Origin: a virus
Virus record (IMG/VR): IMGVR_UViG_3300046476_000353
Coordinates: 1 to 64,000 of that record
Reading direction: 5' to 3' (one strand)
DNA: 64,000 bases
Positions 49,972 through 58,364 of the stretch are shown here, piece after piece. Within the stretch, counting starts at the first letter, position 1, and each line of letters opens with the position of its first letter. The notes under the pieces were generated by a model that worked only from the letters and a program-made list of their open reading frames with translations, had not been told where the DNA came from and ran no database searches. The translations under genes and the position numbers were made by a program.

Positions 49972-50988
49972 CTATGCGGCGGCTGGGAAGCGGCCGTTTC
50001 TGAGTGCGGTGCGCGCGGTGGTCTCGACCGCGGGGAGCAGGTCGTCGACGGTGCGCAGGAGTTCACGGGCGGCCCTCAGCCGGACGGCACGGGACTCCGA
50101 CGGGCGGGCCCGGCCGTAGCCGATAGCGCGCTCGGCCTCACGGCGCAGCGCCTCCGGGAACGGGATGCCGTCCGCCTTCCACGAGTCGCTCCACGGGACC
50201 ACCCGGCATCGGCAGTGCGGGTGCTTCGGCGGCCCGTCGATCGCGGGCACGGTCGTGCGTCGCTGCTTCGGATCCCAGGACAGACCGCCCGGGAACGGCT
50301 CGTCGATCTTGACGACGCGGCCGGTGTACGCCAGACACACCGCGCAGGCGTCCGCCTCGGCCACCCACACCCGCAGCGGCGCCGTCGCCTGCACGACCGC
50401 GTCCAAGCCCTCATGCACGGCGATGTTGACCACCCAGGCGATGTGCGCCCGCACCGCCGGCAGCGCTGCCCTGGCTGCGCCGAGCCCGGCCAGCAGGTGC
50501 GACCAGCGCGTCACCCGGTCCGGATGCAGCAGGTGCAGTGCCCGGTCACGGCGCTCGATGACCATGTCCCGGATCCGGTGCGCCTCGTCCCGCAACACCC
50601 GCCGCACGGCTGGCACCCGCGGGGCGCGGCGGCGCCGGCCGGACGCGGCGGTCACGAACGCGCTGCCCTGCTCGACGCCCATCGCCAGTGCGGGGGCGAG
50701 CTGGTCGGCGAGGGCGCCGGGTGCCCGGTCGGCGACACCGCCGAGGATGCGGCGGACCGTGGACTGTGCGGCATTGAGGATCCGGCGCAGCAGGTCGCCG
50801 GACAGGGCCTGGTGGTTGGGGCCGCCGAATGCTCGGGTCCAGGCCGTGAGCGTCGCCCGGATGAGGTCTTCGAATGCGCGGTCCGACCGGGCGAGCGCGC
50901 GGGTGGCGGCGCTGTTCTCCAGGTCGATGACCTCGCCGGTGTGCTCGTCCTGGACCAGATGCAGCAGGCGGTCGCTGGAGTACGGCAT
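49972..50988 (-). CDS. MuF-like minor head protein
   Basis: 338 residues, ATG 50988 overlapping the portal stop. The N-terminal 200 residues are helical; the C-terminal part carries ADACAVCLAYTGRVVKIDEP and the KHPHCRCRVVPW zinc/His motif of Mu F (Phage_Mu_F) proteins, which cap the portal vertex and in some phages carry maturation protease domains. The portal gene is upstream, as usual. Confidence 0.88.
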   Translation of the reverse strand: MPYSSDRLLHLVQDEHTGEVIDLENSAATRALARSDRAFEDLIRATLTAWTRAFGGPNHQALSGDLLRRILNAAQSTVRRILGGVADRAPGALADQLAPALAMGVEQGSAFVTAASGRRRRAPRVPAVRRVLRDEAHRIRDMVIERRDRALHLLHPDRVTRWSHLLAGLGAARAALPAVRAHIAWVVNIAVHEGLDAVVQATAPLRVWVAEADACAVCLAYTGRVVKIDEPFPGGLSWDPKQRRTTVPAIDGPPKHPHCRCRVVPWSDSWKADGIPFPEALRREAERAIGYGRARPSESRAVRLRAARELLRTVDDLLPAVETTARTALRNGRFPAAA

Positions 50989-52529
50989 CAGCGTTCCTCT
51001 TGCGCCTGCGCGAGCGCTTCGAGATCGTCGATCGTCCCGGACAGCAGCGCGGTGACCTGATCGCTGGTGATGACGCCGAGTGTGGCCGCGCTCCCGAGTT
51101 TCTGTGCGGAGTCAGCGAGCGAGGCGAGGACGTCAACGCGGCGCTGCAACTCGGAGTCGTCGACGCCGGCGAGCCAGGCGTCGACCTGCTCGGCGCGGTA
51201 GCCGGACTCCATGAGTGCCTGCCGCCTGGGGACACCAGCGTCGATCTTGGCCTTGACTGTCTGCCAGCCCTCCGCGGTCGACACGGACCGGGCAGGTACC
51301 CAGTCGACGGTGATCACCGGGTTGGCCACGCCGAGGCGGCGCAGCGCGAACACGAATGCCTCATGCACGGTCGCGCCGTAGGAGGTCTGGCGGTTCTCGA
51401 CCTTGCTGATGAACGGGCCGTCCTCCTCTTGGAAGGAGACCCCGGAGCGTTGGCGGCTGGACTGCGGGTCGAACATTCGCAGCGGCGTGTCGGTGATCTG
51501 GGCCATCGCCCGGATGTTGAAGTCCATCGGGGTGAGGAAGACGTTTGGTTGCGCCGCATCGAACTGCCCGACGGCTTTGAAGCCGCGGAGCAGCATCATC
51601 TCGCCGGGTCCGGCCTTCAGGCTGCTGTCCTCGCCCGAGTCCTTGGGGCCGAGGCCCTGTTCGGGGAACGGCCAGTCGTTGTCGGCGAAGTCCCCGGGTT
51701 CCAGATCGCTCGTGTCGGTGTTCGCGGTCTCGGTGAGCGCATACCGCTGCGGGAATCCCTGGTAGTCGACGGTGCCCATGTGCGTCTGTTGCAATTTATT
51801 GACGGCGTTCTGCGGGCCGTAGGCGCCGTAGTGCTCCGGCGTGCCGTATGGCCGGTCGGTGCGGAAGTGAAAGACCGGCTGCTCGCCCCAGTCGTGCTCG
51901 ATCGACCAGGACTCCGGGTCCTCGGAATCGGCCGGCCAGTGCATCCAGTCCTTGGCCTGCTCGCCGCGCGAGTTCGCTGCGGTCGTCCAGCGTTCGGTGC
52001 GGTCGTCGTAGTACAGCTCGGCCCGCTGGTACTTGCCCTCACACCATCGCTTGATCGTGAATGCCTTGCGGCGCGGATTGTCCTCGCTATAGATCACCCG
52101 CACCGTCTGCGGCGAGTTGTAGAACATTTCGACCCGCACGACCTTGCCGGCCTCGTCCTCGACGGGCAGGACCATCAGGTAGGCGTCGCCGTACTCGCCG
52201 GCCCGGCGGAAGGTGTCGGGCATCTCCAGGTTGAGCTGGTTGTCTTGCCAGATCTGGGAGATGAGGGCGGTCACGTCCGGGTCGGGGCTGGTGATGGCGG
52301 CGATCTTCAGCCGGTTGGTGACCGCGTTGACGGGGGTCTTGGCGAAGTTGAGGTCGAAGTCGATGCCGTGGACGGCGAGCGCGCGGCGGATGCGGGTGCT
52401 GGTGAAGACCTCGGGGACCTTGCCGTCGTAGTACATCGCGGCCTGGTCGTAGGCGGGGCGGGCCTCGGTCAGCTCTCCGATCCCGTACATGAGGTCGGCG
52501 CGCGCCATGTCTTCCAATGCGACCCCCAT
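50988..52529 (-). CDS. portal protein
   Basis: 513 residues from ATG 52529; an ATG at 52508 with a better GGAAG site would remove 7 residues. The pattern fits siphophage portals (SPP1/HK97 type): TPVNAVTNRLKIAAI early, FYNSPQTVRVIYSEDNPRRKA in the wing, and MDFNIRAMAQITDTPLRMF with VSFQEEDGPFISKVENRQ in the stem/crown helices. Its promoter region carries the 13-bp CTTTGAATCGAAG motif. Confidence 0.9.
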   Translation of the reverse strand: MGVALEDMARADLMYGIGELTEARPAYDQAAMYYDGKVPEVFTSTRIRRALAVHGIDFDLNFAKTPVNAVTNRLKIAAITSPDPDVTALISQIWQDNQLNLEMPDTFRRAGEYGDAYLMVLPVEDEAGKVVRVEMFYNSPQTVRVIYSEDNPRRKAFTIKRWCEGKYQRAELYYDDRTERWTTAANSRGEQAKDWMHWPADSEDPESWSIEHDWGEQPVFHFRTDRPYGTPEHYGAYGPQNAVNKLQQTHMGTVDYQGFPQRYALTETANTDTSDLEPGDFADNDWPFPEQGLGPKDSGEDSSLKAGPGEMMLLRGFKAVGQFDAAQPNVFLTPMDFNIRAMAQITDTPLRMFDPQSSRQRSGVSFQEEDGPFISKVENRQTSYGATVHEAFVFALRRLGVANPVITVDWVPARSVSTAEGWQTVKAKIDAGVPRRQALMESGYRAEQVDAWLAGVDDSELQRRVDVLASLADSAQKLGSAATLGVITSDQVTALLSGTIDDLEALAQAQEER

Positions 52530-52532
52530 ACT

Positions 52533-52551
52533 CGACCTTTGAATCGAAGGA
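52533..52551 (-). promoter_or_regulatory. repeated regulatory motif upstream of the portal gene
   Basis: CGACCTTTGAATCGAAGGA lies 4 bases before the portal start. Eighteen of 19 bases match a copy upstream of the small terminase gene (54,802-54,820), and its core CTTTGA A TCGAAG is nearly palindromic. A third, perfectly palindromic relative, CTACGAATCGTAG, is at 26,046. Confidence 0.7.
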
Positions 52552-52613
52552 TAGACGGTCACGCAAGTCGCTGTAACTATCACGCCACTATGCCTGGACG
52601 CTAGAAACGAAGG

Positions 52614-54161
52614 TCAGACGTAGCCCGCGCTCACCGCACTCGGCGGCGCCTGCTTCTTCACTGCCGGGATGAACCGCCGCACGGCACTGCCGACGGCATC
52701 GACCATGTCGTCGTTTGGGCCCTTCGGGAACGTGCACATCTGCTGCTCCAAATCCGGCAGCTTCCGCGCATGCAGCACCCGGCCGCGCTCGTAGTGGGCC
52801 AGCACGCCCTCAGCGCGGACGAACTTGTTCTCTGACTGCGACACCGTCTTCACCTTCACCGGCATGTCGTGGAGGATCGCCTGCCAGGTGTCGCCCCCTT
52901 GGTTCACCTCGATCAGGATCAGCCCGATCCGCGGGAACTCGTCGAGCAGTGCAAGGACCCGGTCACGGAGTTCGGGGCCCGGCCGGACCTTCAGGGCCAG
53001 AGCTGCGTGCACGGTGCAACGTTGGCGCTGCGTCGACCACGCCACCACGGCCAGCCCGGTGAAGTCGCTGCTCTTCTTGGCGGTGGTCGCCGGGTCGATG
53101 CTCAGCATCATGTGCGTCACCGGGTCGGCGCCGGCCTCGTCCGGGTAGCGGAAGTCTTCCGGCGTCCACAGCGCCCCGTCCGCGGCGAGTGGATCGTTCG
53201 CCATGTTCTTCGCGTAGCTGCGGGTGTGCCGGATCTCCAGCAGGTAGCCGATCGGCCACTTCCCCGGCCACATCGACCGCTCCGTACCGTCCGCCCGCTC
53301 CACGATCGGCAGACTGTGATGCGCCCGGACGCCTTCCTCGCGGATCCACTCCTCGGCATGCACGCCCTTCGCCGCCCGGACCAGCTGGTGGATGATGCTG
53401 CCCGGCATGGTGACGGTCCCGCAGATCACCACCCGCGCGTAGATGTTCAGCGGGAGGATCGCGTCGATCAGCGTCGTCCGGCGCTTCGCGGCGAGGGCCG
53501 CAGAGTAGCTGCTCTCATCTGGCTCGATATCGTCGAGGAGCAGCAGGTCAGGGCGCTTCTCCTCGACCTTCATGCCGAGGCTGGAGCTGTCGATCCCGCG
53601 GGCCGCGAAGATCAGCCCGGACTTGGCGACGTACATGTTCTGCGTGTCGGCGACACTCGCTCCGGACGGGCGCTTGGCCGGCGCGCACAGGTCGGGGAAG
53701 TCGCGGCGCAGCAGAGGGTTGTTGTCGATCTCCCGCTTGAACGTGGCCAGATGCGTCTCCGCCTGCGTGGCGGACGCAGCGAACGCGGCAGCGAACTGGA
53801 TGTGCCCGTGCGCGGCCGCCCACATCGGCAGCAGGAGAAACCACCACGTGCTCTTGCCAGTGTTGCGAGGCGCGATGTACGCGTCCCGCTCGGCAGCCGG
53901 TTCGGTCGGTGGGCGGACCCAGCGGCGGCCGGCGCGGCACCAGTCGAGGTGGGCGTCGCCGAACGTGATCCGGCCTTCGGTGTCTTTGAGGTGGTGGCGG
54001 AGGTAGACGAGGGCGAAGAGCAGGGGGTCGAGGCGGGTGAGGGTGCGTCGGCCTTCGGGGTCGGCGAGGAGGCGTTCGTCGAACTGGGCGAGGTAGGCGT
54101 GGAGGTTGAAGGTCTCGGCGTCGAGGCCGTCGAGGTAGCCGGTGCGGGTTGCCGTCGTCAC
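52614..54161 (-). CDS. terminase large subunit
   Basis: 515 residues from the GTG at 54161, chosen because the upstream frame is the shadow of the small-subunit gene. Walker A is APRNTGKSTW near 130, Walker B is DLLLLDDIEPDE near 225, and the nuclease acidic residues lie in MLSIDPATTAKKSSDFTG near 375 and NDDMVDAVG near the C-terminus. It powers packaging and cuts the concatemer. Portal and capsid genes follow directly. Confidence 0.95.
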   Translation of the reverse strand: MTTATRTGYLDGLDAETFNLHAYLAQFDERLLADPEGRRTLTRLDPLLFALVYLRHHLKDTEGRITFGDAHLDWCRAGRRWVRPPTEPAAERDAYIAPRNTGKSTWWFLLLPMWAAAHGHIQFAAAFAASATQAETHLATFKREIDNNPLLRRDFPDLCAPAKRPSGASVADTQNMYVAKSGLIFAARGIDSSSLGMKVEEKRPDLLLLDDIEPDESSYSAALAAKRRTTLIDAILPLNIYARVVICGTVTMPGSIIHQLVRAAKGVHAEEWIREEGVRAHHSLPIVERADGTERSMWPGKWPIGYLLEIRHTRSYAKNMANDPLAADGALWTPEDFRYPDEAGADPVTHMMLSIDPATTAKKSSDFTGLAVVAWSTQRQRCTVHAALALKVRPGPELRDRVLALLDEFPRIGLILIEVNQGGDTWQAILHDMPVKVKTVSQSENKFVRAEGVLAHYERGRVLHARKLPDLEQQMCTFPKGPNDDMVDAVGSAVRRFIPAVKKQAPPSAVSAGYV

Positions 54162-54162
54162 G

Positions 54163-54768
54163 TCAGCCGTCGCTGCTCGCGCCGTCCCGCAGTGCCTGCT
54201 CTTCCAGGCTGGTGCGGGCCTTCGCCTCGCGCAGCATCTCCTGGAGTTCGAGGTCCTGCTGGGTGACCTCGGTGACTTGTGCGTCGACCTTGGTGGGTGC
54301 GTCGAGGCCGAGCAACTTGCGCTGCGATTCGTTGTTGCGGCGCCGCGCGTCTTCGATCTTGATGAGGCGGTCGATGGCCTGGAGGACGGGCCCGTCATCG
54401 AGGAGCGGTTCACCGTCGACGGAGATGATCCGTCCGTTGTTGACGGTGATGTGATGTCGGGTGAGGACTTGGCGGGCGTGCTGCTCCAGGTCGTCGAGGC
54501 GCAGCAGTTCGGCTTCGAGGCGTTCGAGGTGCAGGATCCGGTAGGCGTCGACCTTGGGGTCAACGCGCCTGGCCAGCTCTTCCTTCAGCAGGTCGCGGGC
54601 TGTGGTCCACGGGATGCGGACGCCGCCGGTCGGCCCGTCGGGTGCGGCGGTGATCGCGTCGATGGCTCGGAAGGTATGGCCGGCGAGCTTGAGGTCGAAG
54701 ACGATCCGGGCTTTCTCGGCCTTCTCGGCCCGGTTGGCGCCCTTGTATGGGCCGGGTCCGCCTGCCAT
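54163..54768 (-). CDS. terminase small subunit
   Basis: 201 residues; ATG 54768 has a strong GAGGAGG site and begins MAGGPGPYKGANRAEKAEK. An N-terminal helix-turn-helix-like region (FDLKLAGHTFRAIDAITAAP) would recognise the packaging site. A long coiled coil with acidic heptads (about 95-165) gives the ring, and the C-terminal QQDLELQEMLREAKAR touches the large subunit. Confidence 0.85.
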   Translation of the reverse strand: MAGGPGPYKGANRAEKAEKARIVFDLKLAGHTFRAIDAITAAPDGPTGGVRIPWTTARDLLKEELARRVDPKVDAYRILHLERLEAELLRLDDLEQHARQVLTRHHITVNNGRIISVDGEPLLDDGPVLQAIDRLIKIEDARRRNNESQRKLLGLDAPTKVDAQVTEVTQQDLELQEMLREAKARTSLEEQALRDGASSDG

Positions 54769-54801
54769 GTCTGCCTCCTCGTCCTCGCACTTCACGGCCT
54801 G

Positions 54802-54820
54802 CGACCTTTGAATCGTAGGA
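54802..54820 (-). promoter_or_regulatory. repeated regulatory motif upstream of the terminase genes
   Basis: CGACCTTTGAATCGTAGGA, 34 bases before the small terminase start, is the partner of the motif at 52,533. The matching position upstream of late genes suggests a shared activator or repressor site for the late operon. Confidence 0.7.
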
Positions 54821-54906
54821 CACATGCGCCAATCGGTCGCGGATCATGGGCTCGATCCGGTCGGGCGGGTGCATCATTGAAGGCATCCCGGCCAGAGGGG
54901 GCAGTC

Positions 54907-55104
54907 ATGGTCAGCGACCGAGGGGGCCGCGCAGGCTTCGTGTACCGCACGCGCTTCGCGGTGTACCGCGCACTGCGCCGACAGGGTGCCTCGAAGTCGA
55001 AGGCCGCGCAGATCTCGAACGCCGGCCGGACCTTCCCCCAGCGCAGCATGATGGCCCGGAAGGCAGCGAAGACCAGGCAGGCGCGGGGGCGCAAGAACCG
55101 CTGA
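54907..55104 (+). CDS. small basic protein, DUF7218-like
   Basis: 65 residues, ATG 54907 with a GAGGGGG site. It is very basic (RRQGASKSKAAQISNAG, ending ARGRKNR) and is divergent from the small terminase gene. KSKAAQISNAG resembles small Rho-N-like or DUF7218 proteins common in actinobacteria. Probably binds nucleic acid. Confidence 0.7.
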   Translation: MVSDRGGRAGFVYRTRFAVYRALRRQGASKSKAAQISNAGRTFPQRSMMARKAAKTRQARGRKNR

Positions 55105-55115
55105 GGCGGCGGCGA

Positions 55116-55150
55116 GAAGCCCCGGGACTGGACGGCGGTCCCGGGGCTTC
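55116..55150. terminator. bidirectional terminator
   Basis: A perfect 13-bp stem (GAAGCCCCGGGAC) with a 9-base loop lies between convergent genes (54,907-55,104 and the PASTA gene). Confidence 0.75.
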
Positions 55151-55156
55151 GGCGCG

Positions 55157-55813
55157 TCAGGAGCAGGATTCCTCGAACTTCACCGCGTTCAACGTCACCG
55201 GCTGTCCGGTCAGCTTCGCCCCCGCCGCGGGCTTTTGGGAGCACACCTTCCAGTTCGACTCCACCAGCACGAACCGGCTGTCCCCCGTCGCATCGTTGAC
55301 GGTGATCGACGTGCCGGAGTCCAGTGCCGCACGCGCGACCTTCACTGCCTTGCCTGCGAAGTTCGGCATCGTCGACCCTGCGGCGGCCGGCGCAGCCTGG
55401 TCTGTGGCCGGGCAGGTCTCGTCGAGTTTGACCGCGCCGAAGTCCAGCTTCGTGTCGGCCGGGACCGCCTTGCCTGCGGCGGGCTTCTGGGAGCAGACCT
55501 TCCAGTCGCGGTCGAGGATCTGCATGCGGCCGCGGCCGAGGGAGTCGTGGCTGTCGAGCCCATAGAAGCCGGCTGCCTGCGCTTTGTCCTGTGCGGACTG
55601 GAGGCCCATGCCGGCGAAGTTGGGGATCGGCTTTGTCTCGGTGTCTGCCTTCTTCGCGTCGCCGCTGTCGGCTGAGGCTGGGGCGCCGACGGCCGGGGTG
55701 GTGGCGGTGCCTGCCGTCGGGGTCTTGTCGTGGTTGGCGCCGACGGCGTTGCCGATGGCGCCGAGGATGAGTACGCCGCCTGCGAGGCCGCCGATGAGTT
55801 TCCAGTTGGCCAT
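55157..55813 (-). CDS. membrane-anchored protein with two PASTA domains
   Basis: 218 residues, ATG 55813. A short cytoplasmic part and membrane helix (about 6-26) are followed by a Thr/Pro/Ala linker, then two PASTA-like repeats: IPNFAGMGLQSAQDKAQAAG ... WKVCSQKPAAG and MPNFAGKAVKVARAALDSGT ... WKVCSQKPAAG. PASTA domains bind peptidoglycan in kinases and penicillin-binding proteins. A phage-borne PASTA protein could alter host wall signalling or exclude other phages; such proteins are also known in Streptomyces mobile elements. Confidence 0.82.
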   Translation of the reverse strand: MANWKLIGGLAGGVLILGAIGNAVGANHDKTPTAGTATTPAVGAPASADSGDAKKADTETKPIPNFAGMGLQSAQDKAQAAGFYGLDSHDSLGRGRMQILDRDWKVCSQKPAAGKAVPADTKLDFGAVKLDETCPATDQAAPAAAGSTMPNFAGKAVKVARAALDSGTSITVNDATGDSRFVLVESNWKVCSQKPAAGAKLTGQPVTLNAVKFEESCS

Positions 55814-55925
55814 GGTTCCCCCTGGGTTGTGCGGGTTGTGGTGGTCGGTGAGAGTACGGAGGGGGATGGTGGCGCGTGGGGTGTGTGACGGGGTTGTGAC
55901 ACGAACGGGTGGCGGGCGCGCGACG

Positions 55926-55958
55926 GAGGGGCTCGACCGGGTGGCGGTCGAGCCCCTC
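55926..55958 (-). terminator. terminator after the gene at 55976
   Basis: A perfect 13-bp stem (GAGGGGCTCGACC) with a 7-base loop, 18 bases past the stop of the leftward gene at 55,976-56,326. Confidence 0.75.
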
Positions 55959-55975
55959 AGCTGTACGGGATGCGG

Positions 55976-56326
55976 TCAGCGGATACGGCGGACCGGTTCG
56001 GCGGACCGACCGCTCCAACCGGTGAAGCTCGCGCTGCGGCAGCCGGCCGCGTACTCCTCCAGCTCCGGGAGCACCTGCGCCCACAGCTGCGCGGCCCGGC
56101 CTTTACGCTCGGCGAGCTGCGCCTCACCGCCGCCCACGACGATCTCGTGGCCTTCGTTGGCCAGGGTGTAGGTCTCGTTGTACAGCTCCCCGAACGGCTG
56201 GACTCCGACGATGGAGATGTGGTGGTCGAAGCCGTCGGCACCCCCTTCGGTCTCGGGGTTGTCGGTCCAGGCATCGCGGGCTCGGGCGATGATGCGGGCG
56301 GCGGCGGTCTCGGTCATGGCGGTCAT
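55976..56326 (-). CDS. hypothetical protein
   Basis: 116 residues from ATG 56326 (ATG 56317 also possible). It is acidic with a Trp/Leu-rich helix near 75-95 and a short basic C-terminus. FDHHISIVGVQPFGELYNET is its most distinctive stretch. No family recognised. Own terminator downstream. Confidence 0.65.
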   Translation of the reverse strand: MTAMTETAAARIIARARDAWTDNPETEGGADGFDHHISIVGVQPFGELYNETYTLANEGHEIVVGGGEAQLAERKGRAAQLWAQVLPELEEYAAGCRSASFTGWSGRSAEPVRRIR

Positions 56327-56436
56327 CCTGTCGTAGTCGGGTGGACGCGGTGGGGCGAATCGGCCAAGCGGCGAGGAGCTGGACGCGGTGGGCGATAGGG
56401 CAGTCGACGGGGTACAGCACAGCCGCGGTGGCGAGG

Positions 56437-56456
56437 CCCGGCCCCGAAGGGCCGGG
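56437..56456 (-). terminator. hairpin downstream of the gene at 56466
   Basis: CCCGGCC and GGCCGGG with a 6-base loop, 10 bases after the stop. A short but GC-rich terminator candidate. Confidence 0.6.
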
Positions 56457-56465
56457 TGGGGTGGG

Positions 56466-56816
56466 TCAGCGCTCGGAGTTCAGATACTCGTCGCTGTGGC
56501 CGAACACGGTCGAGGCGCGGAAGGTCTGTTTCGCCGCACTCTCCAGGGCCTGGCTCGCGTCGAACAGAGCGTCCATGCGTACCCGGTTCGGTGTCCCGTC
56601 GGATGCGGGGAGGAGCTCCGCCATAGGGGCCTGAAGTGCCATCCCTCCGTGTTCGGTGACGTGCTTGATCTGCGCGATGAACCCGGTCCAGTAGCCGCGG
56701 TTGTGGGTGTCCTGGTCGGCCGCCGTTTGGAGGGCGTGGACGAAGGCGTCGGCGGCGTCGGTGAGGTTCTCGATCGCGTTGAGGGCTTCGGTTGAGACCT
56801 TCTGCTTGTCGGTCAT
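56466..56816 (-). CDS. hypothetical helical protein
   Basis: 116 residues, ATG 56816. The sequence is largely helical with Ala/Glu/Gln heptads (ALNAIENLTDAADAFVHALQ), with a central TGFIAQIKHVTEHGGMALQ. Could be a small structural or regulatory protein; no family found. Confidence 0.65.
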   Translation of the reverse strand: MTDKQKVSTEALNAIENLTDAADAFVHALQTAADQDTHNRGYWTGFIAQIKHVTEHGGMALQAPMAELLPASDGTPNRVRMDALFDASQALESAAKQTFRASTVFGHSDEYLNSER

Positions 56817-56876
56817 GGCGGTCTCCTTGCGGGTCTGGCTGCGGGTCTGGTTCGTCTGCTGCGCCGTGAAGTTGGT

Positions 56877-57608
56877 TCAGGCGCCGTCCTTGCGGTCTCG
56901 CTCGGCCTTCTTGCGCGCCTGGTACTCGCGGGAACTTCTCGCCGTGCACGTGCGGCAGACCCGTTGACCACGGCAATACCTGGTGTTGGCCTCGTCGTAC
57001 GGGTGGCCATGCGGGCAATGGGTCCTGTCCCCAGGCAGCGGAAGGACCGCTCGCCCTTCCTGCTCCGCCCTCTCCCGTCGCTGACGCCTGTCCAGCTCGC
57101 GGTGACACTGGTAGCAGGCCCGGCCACCGCTCGGGCGCACGTAGAGCGCATCGCCCTCCAGCTCGTGACCGTTGACGCACGTCGCCCTCTTCGCGTGCTC
57201 GGCGGCCCAGGACAAGCTGGTCAGCACGTTGTCGCGCGGGGTTACGGGCTTCAAGTGTGACGGGTTGGCGCACCGCCGGTGGAGGCACTCCTCCCCGCCC
57301 GCGCACTCCTGACGCTTGATCGCTTCGGTGTGGCAGGCATGGTCAAGGTGCATGCCGTCAGGGATCGTGCCGACAAAGGCCAGGTACGAGAAACGGTGAG
57401 TATTCACGCCGATGCCCTGGATCTTGGTCATTCCGTACTTGGTGGGAGCGAGATACCCCGTCCAGTGCCAGCAACCGTTGTCCGCGACTTCGAGCTTGGC
57501 CGCGAAGACCTGAAGGCGCTTTGCGGTGATCGTCCGCTGTCGGCCATTGGCGAAGGTGATCGTCGTAGGGGTCCAGCTGTCGAGCAGTTTTTGAATCGCA
57601 GGATGCAT
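56877..57608 (-). CDS. HNH endonuclease
   Basis: 243 residues, ATG 57608. The nuclease core is CWHWTGYLAPTKYGMTKIQG, then HLDHACHTEAIKRQECAGGE with DH and later CLHRRCANPSHLKPVTPRDN, an HNH_3-type signature; two more zinc elements follow (CYQCHRELDRRQRR and CPHGHPYDEANTRYC). The composition is a little less GC-rich than its neighbours and its ends abut unrelated genes, so a homing-type element is likely. HNH genes beside terminases may also help packaging. Confidence 0.88.
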   Translation of the reverse strand: MHPAIQKLLDSWTPTTITFANGRQRTITAKRLQVFAAKLEVADNGCWHWTGYLAPTKYGMTKIQGIGVNTHRFSYLAFVGTIPDGMHLDHACHTEAIKRQECAGGEECLHRRCANPSHLKPVTPRDNVLTSLSWAAEHAKRATCVNGHELEGDALYVRPSGGRACYQCHRELDRRQRRERAEQEGRAVLPLPGDRTHCPHGHPYDEANTRYCRGQRVCRTCTARSSREYQARKKAERDRKDGA

Positions 57609-57620
57609 CTTGTTCCTTCG

Positions 57621-57968
57621 TCAGGCGGCGAGCAGTAGGCGGGCGGCGAGTTGGTGGTAGCAGCGGCTGCCCTTGAGGCCAGCCGGGCAGTTACAGCCGG
57701 TGGGTGCGGTGCGGTAGGTCTCGGTCCCGTCGGTGGAGACGGCGATGAAGACGACGCTGCGGAGGGGGACGATCGCGCCGTCTTCGATCAGCTCGCGGGC
57801 CGACTGGATCTGGTGGGCCTTGTAGTCGGTGGTGTCGACGGTCTGCGCGGCGCGGCGGACCTTGGCGGCGCAGACCCTTCCCCGGCCGGCGGCGATCGAC
57901 TTGGCGGAGGTGAGCTTGCGGCCGCAGCCGAGGCAGTGGGCCTGCTGGGTGGTGGCTGCGGCGGTCAT
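57621..57968 (-). CDS. DUF6011-like/SWIM-like zinc protein
   Basis: 115 residues; ATG 57968 with GGGAG. CLGCGRKLTSAKSIAAGRG (C-x2-C then Cys33) matches DUF6011 zinc proteins of actinobacterial plasmids and phages. The C-terminal CNCPAGLKGSRCYHQ is a SWIM-type C-x-C-xn-C-x-H motif. Divergent from the HTH gene at 58083 across an operator array. Probably binds DNA or RNA. Confidence 0.78.
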   Translation of the reverse strand: MTAAATTQQAHCLGCGRKLTSAKSIAAGRGRVCAAKVRRAAQTVDTTDYKAHQIQSARELIEDGAIVPLRSVVFIAVSTDGTETYRTAPTGCNCPAGLKGSRCYHQLAARLLLAA

Positions 57969-58007
57969 GTGGTGCTCCCTCGTTCGTGGTGATGTCTCCA
58001 CTATGAG

Positions 58008-58069
58008 GCCTACGCGTAGCCCTGTCAATAGGGCTACGCGTAGCTCTTCCTGTAGGGCTACCCGTCGCG
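58008..58069. promoter_or_regulatory. 24-bp-spaced repeat array
   Basis: Three units with core CTACGCGTAG (perfect palindrome) at 58,010 and 58,034, and CTACCCGTCG (degenerate) at 58,058. The spacing is exactly 24 bases, so they lie on one DNA face. GGGC precedes copies two and three. TAGAGT just before the HTH gene may be a -10 element. Probable operators for the HTH protein at 58083, or plasmid iterons. Confidence 0.65.
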
Positions 58070-58082
58070 CTAGAGTGAGAGC

Positions 58083-58364
58083 ATGCCCAAGGACTACGCA
58101 CCCCCCCGAGACGACGCCGATACGTTCGCCCGCTACAAGACCGCCTACGAGGACGAGCGCACGCTGAAGCCCGAGATGCTGGAGTCCGCCGACCGCGCGC
58201 TGAAGGCCGGCGCCACCGTCGGCCAGCTCGCAGCCTGGACCGGGCTCACCCCCGAGGTGTTCCGCCGCCGCGCCCGCGCGCTCGGGGTGGAGCGGAAGAG
58301 GCCGCCGACCGTAGGCAAGCTCGCCCCGGAGCGCCCGGTGAGCAGCGAGGGGAACAACGCATGA
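58083..58364 (+). CDS. small helix-turn-helix regulator
   Basis: 93 residues, ATG 58083. The HTH covers about 42-75: ADRALKAGATVGQLAAWTGL, then TPEVFRRRARALGVERKR. It faces the DUF6011-like gene across the CTACGCGTAG array, so it probably binds those sites. The layout is the same as at 7.8 kb. First of three overlapping rightward genes. Confidence 0.75.
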   Translation: MPKDYAPPRDDADTFARYKTAYEDERTLKPEMLESADRALKAGATVGQLAAWTGLTPEVFRRRARALGVERKRPPTVGKLAPERPVSSEGNNA

